Assembly: GCA_963724135.1 (NCBI GenBank)
Contig: CAVRTA010000005.1
Location: 372,001 to 436,000 of the forward strand
Length of the DNA stretch: 64,000 nt
From: DATLGB01 sp963724135
GTDB lineage: Bacteria > Actinomycetota > Thermoleophilia > Solirubrobacterales > Solirubrobacteraceae
Reading direction: 5' to 3'
Shown here one piece after another: positions 27,578 to 35,342 of this stretch. The translations under genes were made by a program, and so were the position numbers. The notes beneath the pieces were generated by a model, which was given only the letters and a program-made list of their open reading frames with translations, was not told the DNA's origin and did not search any database. Positions within the stretch are counted from its first letter, which is position 1. Each line of letters begins with the position of its first letter.

Positions 27578-28431
27578 GCGCTCTTCAAGTGGGCGAAGTG
27601 CCGCCACAAGGCGAGGTCGAGCTCAGGGCGCGCCGCGACCAGCTGGCGGACCTCGGGCTCGAGCTCGGCGTGCAGCGACTCGCGGATGTCGTCCCACAAA
27701 ACGGCTTCTCGGGCGATCGGGAAACCGAGGAGGCGCTTGACCGGGCGCAGGGTCACCCACGGCGGCAGGCCGAATGGCCGGAACACGCGCGCGTGCTCGA
27801 GGGGGCCCGTCCCGGTGTAGGCCTGGCGCTTCAGAGGTCGCGGCACGTAATCGCCGGAGACGCCGAGGAACTCGCACGTGCGGCGGTACTGGGTGATCGG
27901 GTCGCGCAGTATCTGCTCGAACTGCAGGACGAGAATGCGCTCGCTGTCGAACAGCTGCGTGAGCGCGCGCAGCTGGGAGCCCAGGCGGCCGCGATGTACG
28001 AGCTCGGTCATGTAGATCGGGTCCTCGGGTGCGCGCCGCCGCTCCCAGATGCGCGCGCGCTTGCCGCGGCGGTAGCCGAGCACCCGGGCGTAGGCCTCGA
28101 TCGGGTCCCGCAGGACCAGCAGCAGCTTCGCCTGCGGGGCGGCGCGGGCGATCAGCGGGATCGTCCAGACCTCGAAGCTGTAGCGGTTGCAGAACTCCCC
28201 GGCGATCTGGCCCGGCCGCCGCGGGAAGCGGCTGTGGTAGTCGCTGATCTCGGCCTCGGTCAGCTCGCGGCCGCAGAACTCCCGGAAGAAGTACGTGCCG
28301 ACGCGCCCGCCGCGCGGGCCGACGATGTCGGGGTGGCGCTTGAGCAGCCGCATCCACCACACCGTGCCCGCGAGCTCGGTTCCCACCCCCACGAAGTCGG
28401 GGGATCCCATCCCGGTGCGCCGGCGGAGCAT
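27574..28431 (-). CDS. Sulfotransferase-family protein with atypical PAPS loop
   Basis: A 285-residue protein of the sulfotransferase superfamily. The N-terminal phosphosulfate loop is atypical: FVGVGTELAGTVWWMRLLKRHP, where the usual pattern is a GTTxL-type loop. The 3-prime-phosphate motif is recognisable as LLVLRDPIEAYARVLGYRRG, and ILVLQFEQILRDPITQYRRTCEFLGV is the conserved C-terminal pattern. It probably transfers sulfate to a carbohydrate or lipid, though the altered loop leaves activity open. Its end overlaps the ABC-F stop by 4 bases. The start region is divergent from the ABC exporter permease at 28464. Confidence 0.75.
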   Translation of the reverse strand: MLRRRTGMGSPDFVGVGTELAGTVWWMRLLKRHPDIVGPRGGRVGTYFFREFCGRELTEAEISDYHSRFPRRPGQIAGEFCNRYSFEVWTIPLIARAAPQAKLLLVLRDPIEAYARVLGYRRGKRARIWERRRAPEDPIYMTELVHRGRLGSQLRALTQLFDSERILVLQFEQILRDPITQYRRTCEFLGVSGDYVPRPLKRQAYTGTGPLEHARVFRPFGLPPWVTLRPVKRLLGFPIAREAVLWDDIRESLHAELEPEVRQLVAARPELDLALWRHFAHLKSA

Positions 28432-28463
28432 GTCCGCAGGGTAACTAGCCTTTTCCGACCCAC

Positions 28464-29345
28464 ATGAGCGCTCCCCCCGCCCCCAGGCACCAGGCTCACC
28501 ACGCCACCAACGAGTGGGCGCTCGAGCGGCATGTCTACGAGCCCCACGTCGTCGGCCTCCCGCCCGTGGGCCAGTACCTGCGCGAGATCTGGCGGCGGCG
28601 GGAGTTCGCGTTCGAGCTCGCGAGCACCAAGCTCCGCGAGCAGCAGTTCCAGACCGTTTTCGGGATGCTCTGGCTGGTCCTGAACCCGATCCTGCTCGCG
28701 CTCGTCTACTTCATCCTGATCGACATCGTGCGCGCCGGGAACCGTCCGCCGGCCTTCTTCGCGCACCTGACCGCCTGCATCTTCGCCTACTACCTGATCT
28801 CGCAGGCGATGCGCGACGGCGTCATGTCGGTGGTGCGCGGCAGCAGGCTGATCCTCAACAGCGCCTTCCCGCGCATGCTTCTGCCGCTGTCCTCGACGAT
28901 CCTGGCCATCAAGAGGTTCGTGCCGACGGTGCTGATCTACGTCCCGATCCACGTCGCGTCGGACCTGCCGTTCGGGTGGCACGACCTGTGGGTCATCCCG
29001 CTGCTGTTCCTGATGATCTGCATGTCGTTGGGCTTCGCGATGCTCGCCGCGGCGGTACAGGTGTACTTCCGCGACCTCAAGAGCTTCCTGCCCTACGCGC
29101 TGCGGATCATGCTCTACGCGGCCCCGGTGCTGTACTTCGCCAGCCGCGTGCCCGACCGCTACCAGATCCTGGTCGACATCAATCCGATCGGGCGCCTGTT
29201 CACCGCCTGGGACAACGTCATCCACTTCGGGATCGGGCCCGGCGTGCACAACCTGGTGATCGCGTCGATCTGGAGCTTCGGTGCCCTGCTCGTGGGCGCC
29301 GTCTTCTTCATGTCGAGGGAGCGTGAGTTCGCTGTCCGCATCTGA
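28464..29345 (+). CDS. ABC-2 type polysaccharide/polyol-phosphate export permease (Wzm/TagG)
   Basis: A 293-residue membrane protein with six hydrophobic segments after a cytoplasmic N-terminus (EIWRRREFAFELASTKLREQQFQTVFGMLWLVLNPILLALVYF). The segment SRLILNSAFPRMLLPLSSTILA is typical of the TagG/RfbA/Wzm family. It forms the channel that flips lipid-linked polymers across the membrane and pairs with the ATPase that starts at 29323 and overlaps its end. This places final polymer export inside the locus. Confidence 0.93.
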   Translation: MSAPPAPRHQAHHATNEWALERHVYEPHVVGLPPVGQYLREIWRRREFAFELASTKLREQQFQTVFGMLWLVLNPILLALVYFILIDIVRAGNRPPAFFAHLTACIFAYYLISQAMRDGVMSVVRGSRLILNSAFPRMLLPLSSTILAIKRFVPTVLIYVPIHVASDLPFGWHDLWVIPLLFLMICMSLGFAMLAAAVQVYFRDLKSFLPYALRIMLYAAPVLYFASRVPDRYQILVDINPIGRLFTAWDNVIHFGIGPGVHNLVIASIWSFGALLVGAVFFMSREREFAVRI

Positions 29346-30120
29346 CAACGGCCGGCGGGCGAGCATCGACGTCCAGGACCTCTCCATCACCTACCGGACG
29401 TCGATCGAGGCCAAGCCCACGCTCACGTCGACCATGAACCGGCTCACGCGGCGCAAGCGCGTCGTACGCGAGATCGAGGCGGTCAAGCACGTCTCCTTCA
29501 CGGTGCCCCACGGCACCGTGCTCGGCGTCGTCGGCGCCAACGGGGCGGGCAAGTCGACCCTGATGCGGGCGCTCGGCGGGATCCTGCCCCCGACCGAGGG
29601 TCGCATCGAGGTCGAGGGCCGCGTGTCGACGCTGCTCGCGCTCGGCGTCGGGTTCAATCGCAAGCTCTCCGGGCGCGAGAACGTGATCCTGGGCGGACTG
29701 GCCGCGGGGCTGTCGCGCGAGCAGATGGAGCGCAAGTACGAGGAGATCGTCGAGTTCGCCGAGCTCGAGGAGTTCATGGACATGCCGATGCGCACGTACT
29801 CGTCGGGCATGTACGGCCGCCTCGCCTTCTCGGTGGCCGTCAACATGGACCCCGACATCCTGCTGATCGACGAGGCACTGTCGGTCGGGGACGCGCGCTT
29901 CCGCCGCCGCTCCACCCGCAGGATGCGGCAGCTGTGCAAGCAGGACCGCACGGTCGTGCTCGTGTCGCATGCGCTCGGCACCGTCAAGCAGCTGTGCGAC
30001 AAGGCGATCTGGCTCGACCACGGCGTGCTGAAGATGTGGGACGACGCCGACAAGGTCGTCGACGCCTACACCGAGTTCCTCGGCGAGCACCAGGACGCCG
30101 TCACGCTCGAGGACGTCTAG
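29323..30120 (+). CDS. ABC polysaccharide/teichoic-acid exporter ATP-binding protein (Wzt/TagH)
   Basis: A 265-residue ATPase: Walker A GANGAGKST, signature YSSGMYGRL (the SSGM variant typical of Wzt/TagH) and Walker B ILLIDEALSVGD. The GRVSTLLALGVGFNRKLSGRENV stretch is family-specific. It lacks the C-terminal carbohydrate-binding domain of long Wzt proteins, so recognition of a polymer end cap is not expected. GTG 29323 is supported by the ribosome site GAGGGA. It overlaps the permease gene by 23 bases. Confidence 0.93.
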   Translation: MSSLSASDNGRRASIDVQDLSITYRTSIEAKPTLTSTMNRLTRRKRVVREIEAVKHVSFTVPHGTVLGVVGANGAGKSTLMRALGGILPPTEGRIEVEGRVSTLLALGVGFNRKLSGRENVILGGLAAGLSREQMERKYEEIVEFAELEEFMDMPMRTYSSGMYGRLAFSVAVNMDPDILLIDEALSVGDARFRRRSTRRMRQLCKQDRTVVLVSHALGTVKQLCDKAIWLDHGVLKMWDDADKVVDAYTEFLGEHQDAVTLEDV

Positions 30121-30340
30121 GCGGCCGCTCCTAGCTCAGCTCGCCGCGTGCTCGGTTGTCGAAGCGCGGTCCGACTGCGCGATAAGGGGAAGGGATCGAG
30201 GCCGGCGGCGCCCGCGAGAGCCGGCATTCGCGAATGATGCGTCTATAAGAGGCACTATTCGCAAGAGCTGCCTTGCGGACCGGGTCCACGGCCGACCCTG
30301 CCTTTTTATCGATGCAGTTGGCCGGCGCCCGAGTGCCCGA
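30121..30340. other. Intergenic region with 12-base palindrome and A/T-richer core
   Basis: 220 bases between convergent genes (ABC ATPase and isochorismatase-like gene) with no gene evident. It holds the perfect palindrome CATTCGCGAATG (30225-30236), then GCGTCTATAAGAGGCACTATTCGC, which is A/T-rich for this genome, and a hairpin with a T-run (30282-30307). I see no ORF with coding character. Confidence 0.5.
30282..30307 (+). terminator. Possible factor-independent terminator after the ABC exporter operon
   Basis: GGGTC (30282-30286) pairs with GACCC (30294-30298), and four bases later a run of five T follows. The stem is short and the T-run is slightly displaced, so this is a weak call. Location after the exporter ATPase gene fits. 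Confidence 0.35.
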
Positions 30341-30940
30341 TCAGGCGGCAGCCCAGCTGACCGCGGCGGCGTCGCAGATCGTCCCCTGGAAGAGAAAGGC
30401 GGTCTGGCGCAGCGAGGATTCGAGATCGAACGGGTCCAGCGCGGAGATGGCGTCGCGCGCGATCACGACTCGGTACCAGCGCAGCGCCGCGGACGCCGCC
30501 GTGTAGTGCACGCAGATGTTGGCGACGGTCCCGCAGATCAGGAGCGTGTCGATCTCCCGCTGCCGCAGCTCGTGGTCGAGCGCGGTGCCGTAGAAGGCGT
30601 CGTAGCGGGGCTTGCGCACGACCAGCTCGCCTTCGCGCGGTGCCAGCTCGGGCACGATCTCCCATCCCCACGAGCCCTCGCGCGCGTGCTCGGGCCAGAT
30701 CCGCCACTCGGGATCGCCGTCCGCATGGGTGTCCTGGGAGAAGACGACGAACGCCCCGGCGCCCCGCGCGGAGTCGAGCATGCCGGCGATCACCGGGACG
30801 GTCGCGGCCGTGTCGGGGCCCTGGAGCGCGCCGCCGTCGGAGACGAAGTCGTGTTGCATGTCCACGATCACCAGCGCGGCGCGACGGACGTCGAGCGCCA
30901 CTTCGGTCGCGACCTCATAGTGCGGGACGTCGACCTGCAT
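30341..30940 (-). CDS. Isochorismatase-family cysteine hydrolase
   Basis: A 199-residue cysteine hydrolase. The catalytic triad is visible: Asp in LVIVDMQHDFV, Lys in LVVRKPRYDAF and nucleophile Cys in CGTVANICVHYTA. The family includes nicotinamidases, isochorismatases and other amidohydrolases; the NICVHYTA pattern and overall length fit the general cysteine-hydrolase group. ATG 30940 overlaps the stop of the upstream membrane glycosyltransferase as TGATG, so the two are translationally coupled. Substrate is unknown, and its link to glycan synthesis is unclear. Confidence 0.88.
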   Translation of the reverse strand: MQVDVPHYEVATEVALDVRRAALVIVDMQHDFVSDGGALQGPDTAATVPVIAGMLDSARGAGAFVVFSQDTHADGDPEWRIWPEHAREGSWGWEIVPELAPREGELVVRKPRYDAFYGTALDHELRQREIDTLLICGTVANICVHYTAASAALRWYRVVIARDAISALDPFDLESSLRQTAFLFQGTICDAAAVSWAAA

Positions 30941-32340
30941 CAGCCGGAAGCGTTGCACTCCGGCGCGGCGTACAGGCGCCAGGAGCGGTTGTCGTATGCG
31001 CTGACGGCGTCGGGCGGCGGCGGGACGTCGGGGAAGTTCTCGCGGAAGAAGAGGCGGTTGCGCTTGTTGGGCTTGGGCACCACCAGCAGTTCTGGAGCGG
31101 CGACCAGGACTCCCCTCCCTTCGACCGTGCCGACGGAGCCGGGGTCGCCGTCGAGCCAGTAGCGCAGATGGGCGACGGGGCGGTGGTCGGCGGCCAGCAC
31201 CGGGCCACAGCGGCGCGCCAGCGCGCGTACCGTCGTGTCACGCGCGAGCGCACGCAGGTCCGCATACATGTGCGCGTTGCGCTGAAAGACCTCGCGCTGC
31301 TGGCGCAGCAGCCGGAAGTTCGCCGGTGCGAAGGCCACGAAGACGGCCGTGGCGAGCAGCGCCAGCGCCTGCCAGACCCGGCGCTCGCGGCCGGCGACGA
31401 GAGCCCATCCGGCGACCGCGACACCGAAGAAGACCGCGAGCAGGATCGCGGGCGTGCGCAGGTAGCGCGCGATCAGAGGCAGCCCGAAGACGGGGTTGAT
31501 CGCGAACAGAGCGGTCATCGCCGTCGCGATCGCCAGCAGCAGCAGGGCCGCACGGCGGTGGTGCCGGAGCGCGAGCGCGAGCCCGATCGGGATCCCGACC
31601 CCGAGCGGCTGCCGCAGCGTGTAGGCGTAGTACTGCACCGTCCAGCGCGGGGCGTCCTCGAGCTCGCGCCGGCGCCCGGTCTCCTCGGCCAGGTCCGCCG
31701 TCCCGTGCAAGGAGTGCAGCGCGTCGCCGGTGACCGCGAGATCGCTGAGCGCCCACAGCGCCGGCGCCGCGACGACCAGCGGTGCGAGCCGCAGCGGCCG
31801 ACCGATGTAGAGCCAGTACAGGCCGGCAAGCGCCCACGCCTCCGGCCGCAGCAGCCCCGCGACCGCCAGCAGGGCGAGCACCGGCCCGCCGCGTCTGGCC
31901 TGGCGCGCCTCGAGCAGCGCCGCGGCCAGGATCAGCGCCGCGAACGGGACGTCCTGATAGCCGAGCACGGCGTCGCGGCTCAGCACGGGACGCGTCAGCA
32001 CGACCAGGGCGGTGACGACGCCGACGGCCGGCGAGAACAGCTCGGCGCCGAGCCGGAAGGCGAGGTAGACGACCAGCCCGAACGCCAGCAGCATCCCCCA
32101 GACGATCACCTGGTCGCCGTCCTGGCCGAACGGCAGCGCGAGCACGCTCCACAGCGTCGACAGCGGGTGCGGCGTCGGGGCGAAGGCGGCCTCGTACTCG
32201 GGCGTGAACCCGCGCACGGCGTCACGCGCCCACAGCAGGGCGTAGCGGGCGTCGTAATTGAGGTAGTCGGCCGCGAAGACGACCCGCACTGCCACGGCGA
32301 CGCCCACCACGACCGCCGCAGGACCCAGGAGACGCTTCAC
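30940..32340 (-). CDS. Multi-pass membrane protein, probable GT-C type glycosyltransferase
   Basis: A 466-residue protein with roughly ten hydrophobic segments through residue 350 and a soluble C-terminal part. The first outside loop has YLNYDARYALLWARDAVRGFTPEY; an acidic loop after helix 1 is the catalytic feature of GT-C enzymes (ArnT/PMT-like). GTG 32340 gives the TM opening LLGPAAVVVGVAVAVRVVFA. It is divergent from the polymerase-like gene at 32388. It would use a lipid-linked sugar on the outer membrane face; acceptor unknown. Confidence 0.7.
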   Translation of the reverse strand: MKRLLGPAAVVVGVAVAVRVVFAADYLNYDARYALLWARDAVRGFTPEYEAAFAPTPHPLSTLWSVLALPFGQDGDQVIVWGMLLAFGLVVYLAFRLGAELFSPAVGVVTALVVLTRPVLSRDAVLGYQDVPFAALILAAALLEARQARRGGPVLALLAVAGLLRPEAWALAGLYWLYIGRPLRLAPLVVAAPALWALSDLAVTGDALHSLHGTADLAEETGRRRELEDAPRWTVQYYAYTLRQPLGVGIPIGLALALRHHRRAALLLLAIATAMTALFAINPVFGLPLIARYLRTPAILLAVFFGVAVAGWALVAGRERRVWQALALLATAVFVAFAPANFRLLRQQREVFQRNAHMYADLRALARDTTVRALARRCGPVLAADHRPVAHLRYWLDGDPGSVGTVEGRGVLVAAPELLVVPKPNKRNRLFFRENFPDVPPPPDAVSAYDNRSWRLYAAPECNASG

Positions 32341-32387
32341 GGCGCGCGGGACGGTAGCGCCGCGGCTCCGCGTAGCCTTCCCGCGCG

Positions 32388-33893
32388 ATGACGCTGCTCG
32401 CGGTGGCCCCGGCCGTGCAGGGGACGGTCGCGCTGGCCGCCACCCTCGCGGCTGCGCTCGTGCTGCTGCTGCCCGACGGGCGGCGGCGGGCGCCGGCGAT
32501 GGTCGTCGCCGTGCTGCTGGCCGGGCTCGCGCTGGCGTCGGTGCTCGGCGACCAGATCCGCGACGCGGTCGACGGCCGCGCCGCACTTGTGGCCGCTGCC
32601 GGCGTGGTCGGGCTGGCGGTGCTCGTCGCGGGCGCGGGGTTGTTCCGCCGCCGGCCCGAGCTCGTGCTCGTGCTGGCGTTCGTGACCCTTCCGATCCGGA
32701 TCCCGCTCGACCTCGGCGGCCAGACCGCCAACCTGCTGCTGCCGCTCTACGCGGTGATCGCCTGCGGGGTGCTCGCGCGCGCCGCGCGCGTGCGGGTGCG
32801 CGAGCCCGAGCCTCGCGACCCGCGGATCCGGCGCGTGGAGATCGTGCTCGCCCTCGCGACCACGCTGTACGCGATCCAGGCGCTGTACTCGACCGACGTC
32901 GAGGCGGCGGTGAAGAACATCTGCTTCTTCTACGTCCCCTTCACGCTGCTGTTCAGGCTGCTGCTCGACCTCGCCTGGACGCCGCGCCTGGTGCGCCTGG
33001 CCACGGGCCTGACGGTCGCGCTCGCTCTGGTCTGCGTCGCCGTCGGCATCTTCCAGTTCGCCACCAAGGAGCTGTTGCTGCACAACGAGAAGGTCCTGAC
33101 CGCGAACGAGCTCAAGCCGTACTTCCGCGTCAACAGCCTCTTCTTCGACCCCAACATCTACGGACGCTTCCTCGCGCTGACGATGGTGCTGGTCGCGGCC
33201 CTGCTGCTGTGGACGCCGCACCGGCGCGTCGTCTGGATCTCGGCCGCCGTGCTGGCCGCCCTGTGGGCCGGGCTGGTGCCGTCCCTGTCGGAGTCGAGCT
33301 TCGCGGCGCTCGCCGTCGGCCTGATGGTCCTGGCGGGGCTGCGCTGGAGCTGGAGACCGGTCCTGCTCACCGTCGGCACCCTCGCCGTGGTCGCGGCCGG
33401 CGCCGTGCTCGCGTTCCCCAGCGTCGCGGGCCTCGAGGGGCGCTCGTTCAAGGCGATCGACAAGGCCACGGCGGGGCGCGCGCAACTCGCCCGAGGCGGC
33501 GTGAAGATCTTCCGCGACCGGCCCCTGCAGGGCTACGGCTCCGGCTCGTTCGCCTCCCAGTACCGCAAGCGCGAGAACCTCCTGTCCGAGCGCGCGCCGG
33601 CCGAGTCGCACACGATCCCCCTGACCGTCGCCGCCGAGCAGGGGGTGATCGGCCTCGCGGCCTACGCCATCCTGCTCTTCACGATCCTCAGCGTGCAGCT
33701 GCGCGGCGCGGCCGCCACGCTCCCGCGCGCCGCCGTGGCGGCGGCGTTCTGCGCGCTGATCCTGCACACGCTCGTGTACGCGGCGTTTCTCGAGGACCCG
33801 CTGACCTGGGCTCTGCTGGCGGCCGCCGGCGGGCTGCGCCGCGATGCGCCCGAGGGGTCGGCGCAGCCACCAGCGGAGGCAGTGGCGACGTGA
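32388..33893 (+). CDS. O-antigen ligase/polymerase-like membrane protein (Wzy_C)
   Basis: A 501-residue protein with about twelve hydrophobic segments. The large outside loop carries family features: FRVNSLFFDPNIYGRFLALTM, LQGYGSGSFASQYRKR and the closing ESHTIPLTVAAEQGVIGLAAYAILLF with the conserved His of Wzy_C/WaaL proteins. These enzymes polymerise or ligate lipid-linked glycans on the outer membrane face. The stop overlaps the next GTG (GTGA), so it is coupled to the small anchored protein at 33890. Confidence 0.87.
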   Translation: MTLLAVAPAVQGTVALAATLAAALVLLLPDGRRRAPAMVVAVLLAGLALASVLGDQIRDAVDGRAALVAAAGVVGLAVLVAGAGLFRRRPELVLVLAFVTLPIRIPLDLGGQTANLLLPLYAVIACGVLARAARVRVREPEPRDPRIRRVEIVLALATTLYAIQALYSTDVEAAVKNICFFYVPFTLLFRLLLDLAWTPRLVRLATGLTVALALVCVAVGIFQFATKELLLHNEKVLTANELKPYFRVNSLFFDPNIYGRFLALTMVLVAALLLWTPHRRVVWISAAVLAALWAGLVPSLSESSFAALAVGLMVLAGLRWSWRPVLLTVGTLAVVAAGAVLAFPSVAGLEGRSFKAIDKATAGRAQLARGGVKIFRDRPLQGYGSGSFASQYRKRENLLSERAPAESHTIPLTVAAEQGVIGLAAYAILLFTILSVQLRGAAATLPRAAVAAAFCALILHTLVYAAFLEDPLTWALLAAAGGLRRDAPEGSAQPPAEAVAT

Positions 33894-34441
33894 GGCGCCG
33901 CGCGCTCGCCGTCGGCGGGACCGCGCTCGTCCTCGCCGCGCTCTACTGGTTCGTGGTCCGCGACCCGTTCGGGGGCCGGACGCAGTTCGTCCACCGCTCC
34001 GAGCCGGCCTTCAACGTCCTGTACCGGGGGACGGTCGTCCGGCGCGAGCCGGGCGCGCTGTTGACGCTGCGCGCGCGCCGCGGGCGCCTGAGCGGATCCG
34101 TGGTGGTCCGGCGCTATGCCCTGCCGGACTACGAGGGCGACGTCGCCGGCATCTTGCCGACCCTCGCCGAACGGCTGATCGAGCCGGGGGTTCGCCTGAC
34201 CTCCGACGGGCGCACCCGACTCAACACCGCGCCCGGCTACGAGATCGCGTTCACCTCGCCGGCCGGCGAGGGCAGGGACGTGATCCTCGTGCCTCCCGAG
34301 GTCGAGCAGCCCCGTGAGGGCGTGCTGCTCAGCTACCGGCTCACGAAGCCCGCCGGCCCGCGGCCGCCGCGCGTGCGCCGCGCGGCGCAGGCGCTGCGCT
34401 CAGCCCTCCGCTCGTTCCAGTTCGGGACTGACCGCTTCTAG
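33890..34441 (+). CDS. Small membrane-anchored protein of unknown function
   Basis: A 183-residue protein I do not recognise. One N-terminal hydrophobic helix (residues 5-22) is followed by an extracytoplasmic domain. That domain has repeated beta-like segments (VLYRGTVVRREPGALLTLRARRGRLSGSVVVRRY, YEIAFTSPAGEGRDVILVPPE). The C-terminus is Arg-rich. It is translationally coupled to the ligase-like gene and overlaps the convergent sulfotransferase gene by 42 bases. It may assist polymer ligation or anchoring. Confidence 0.65.
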   Translation: MRRRALAVGGTALVLAALYWFVVRDPFGGRTQFVHRSEPAFNVLYRGTVVRREPGALLTLRARRGRLSGSVVVRRYALPDYEGDVAGILPTLAERLIEPGVRLTSDGRTRLNTAPGYEIAFTSPAGEGRDVILVPPEVEQPREGVLLSYRLTKPAGPRPPRVRRAAQALRSALRSFQFGTDRF

Positions 34442-35269
34442 GTACCCCCAGGCGGCGGCGATCCCGCGCAGCGCCTCCGGGATCTCGTCCTCGGAGGGGA
34501 GCGGCTTGGGCGGCTGCACCTCGCCGGTGCGGATCTGGTCCTTCCAGTCGCCCAGGCCGGCCTTGAAGCGGCCGCTGGCGAACTTGCCGTACTCGAGCAT
34601 CGTGGGCTCGAAGCGCACGCCGAGGAACGCGCACAGCTTGCGCAGCTCGCCCTCCGGGTCGGCGGTCAGGTCCTCGTAGCGCAGCGTGTGCCCGTCCCAC
34701 GTCTCCCGGGCCTGCTCGACCGCCACGGCGTACTTGAGCACGCGCCCGACGTTCTGCTCCTCGGAGTCCTGCGGGCGCAGCTTGGCGCGCGAGCGCGCGA
34801 CCGCCACCGGATGGCGGAGCAGGTAGATGAAGCGCGAGTCGGGCCAGCAGGCCCGGATGCGGTCGGCGATGAAGACGTCGTTGGGCGTCTTGTTGACGAG
34901 GAGCTTCTTGCCCGTGGTCGCGAGCTCGCGGTGCAGGTACCAGTCCCACAGCACGTTCTGGAGCTCCTCGCGGTCGAGCTTGACCTCGGCCAGCGCCTTG
35001 TCGCCGTACTTGCCGCTGATGTTGACGTTGAGCGAGCGCAGGTGCATCTCGTGCGGGGAATGGATCTGCGAATGGGCGTCGAGCAGCATCCGCAGGAGCG
35101 TCGAGCCCGACCGCACGGTCGAGAGCACGAACGCGGGCTGCTGGAGCAGCCGCGGCGTCGTTTTGCGGTAGGGCCTCGGCTTGGGCGGCGCGTCCGGAGG
35201 CTTGGGGGCGGGCACACGCGTGAGCACGTAGCCGCGCCGCTTGAGGACGGCGTTGATCTGCCGCTTCAC
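34400..35269 (-). CDS. Sulfotransferase family protein
   Basis: A 289-residue PAPS-dependent sulfotransferase. The 5-prime-phosphosulfate loop is canonical (FVLSTVRSGSTLLRMLLDAHSQI, about residues 46-68), and the 3-prime-phosphate site is YLLRHPVAVARSRAKL (about 150-165). YEDLTADPEGELRKLCAFLGV is the usual C-terminal motif. A basic N-terminal stretch precedes the domain. It probably sulfates a carbohydrate of the neighbouring surface-polymer pathway. Together with the sulfotransferase at 27574 it brackets the exporter and polymerase genes. Confidence 0.88.
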   Translation of the reverse strand: MKRQINAVLKRRGYVLTRVPAPKPPDAPPKPRPYRKTTPRLLQQPAFVLSTVRSGSTLLRMLLDAHSQIHSPHEMHLRSLNVNISGKYGDKALAEVKLDREELQNVLWDWYLHRELATTGKKLLVNKTPNDVFIADRIRACWPDSRFIYLLRHPVAVARSRAKLRPQDSEEQNVGRVLKYAVAVEQARETWDGHTLRYEDLTADPEGELRKLCAFLGVRFEPTMLEYGKFASGRFKAGLGDWKDQIRTGEVQPPKPLPSEDEIPEALRGIAAAWGYLEAVSPELERAEG

Positions 35270-35297
35270 GCAGACGAGGCTACCGATGCAACTCGGG

Positions 35298-35336
35298 GGC
35301 CCGCCTCCGGCGGCCTTTTTACGACCGTCGCGACGG
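35298..35336. other. Hairpin with T-run and palindrome between sulfotransferase and cyclase genes
   Basis: A GC-rich hairpin (CGCC, then GGCG after a TCC loop) is followed by TTTTT at 35316-35320, read on the plus strand. Next to it is the perfect palindrome CCGTCGCGACGG (35325-35336). Both flanking genes are on the minus strand, so a plus-strand terminator has no obvious client. The palindrome could serve as the end of the cyclase transcript or a protein site. Confidence 0.3.
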
Positions 35337-35342
35337 AACGAC

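Noticed and set aside
30640..32391. Long plus-strand open frame opposite the isochorismatase and GT-C genes
   Set aside because: No domain, biased composition, and it is antisense to two convincing genes.
35298..35320. Factor-independent terminator on the plus strand
   Set aside because: The hairpin and T-run are oriented away from the only genes that could use them (both on the minus strand), so it is listed only as an unexplained structure.
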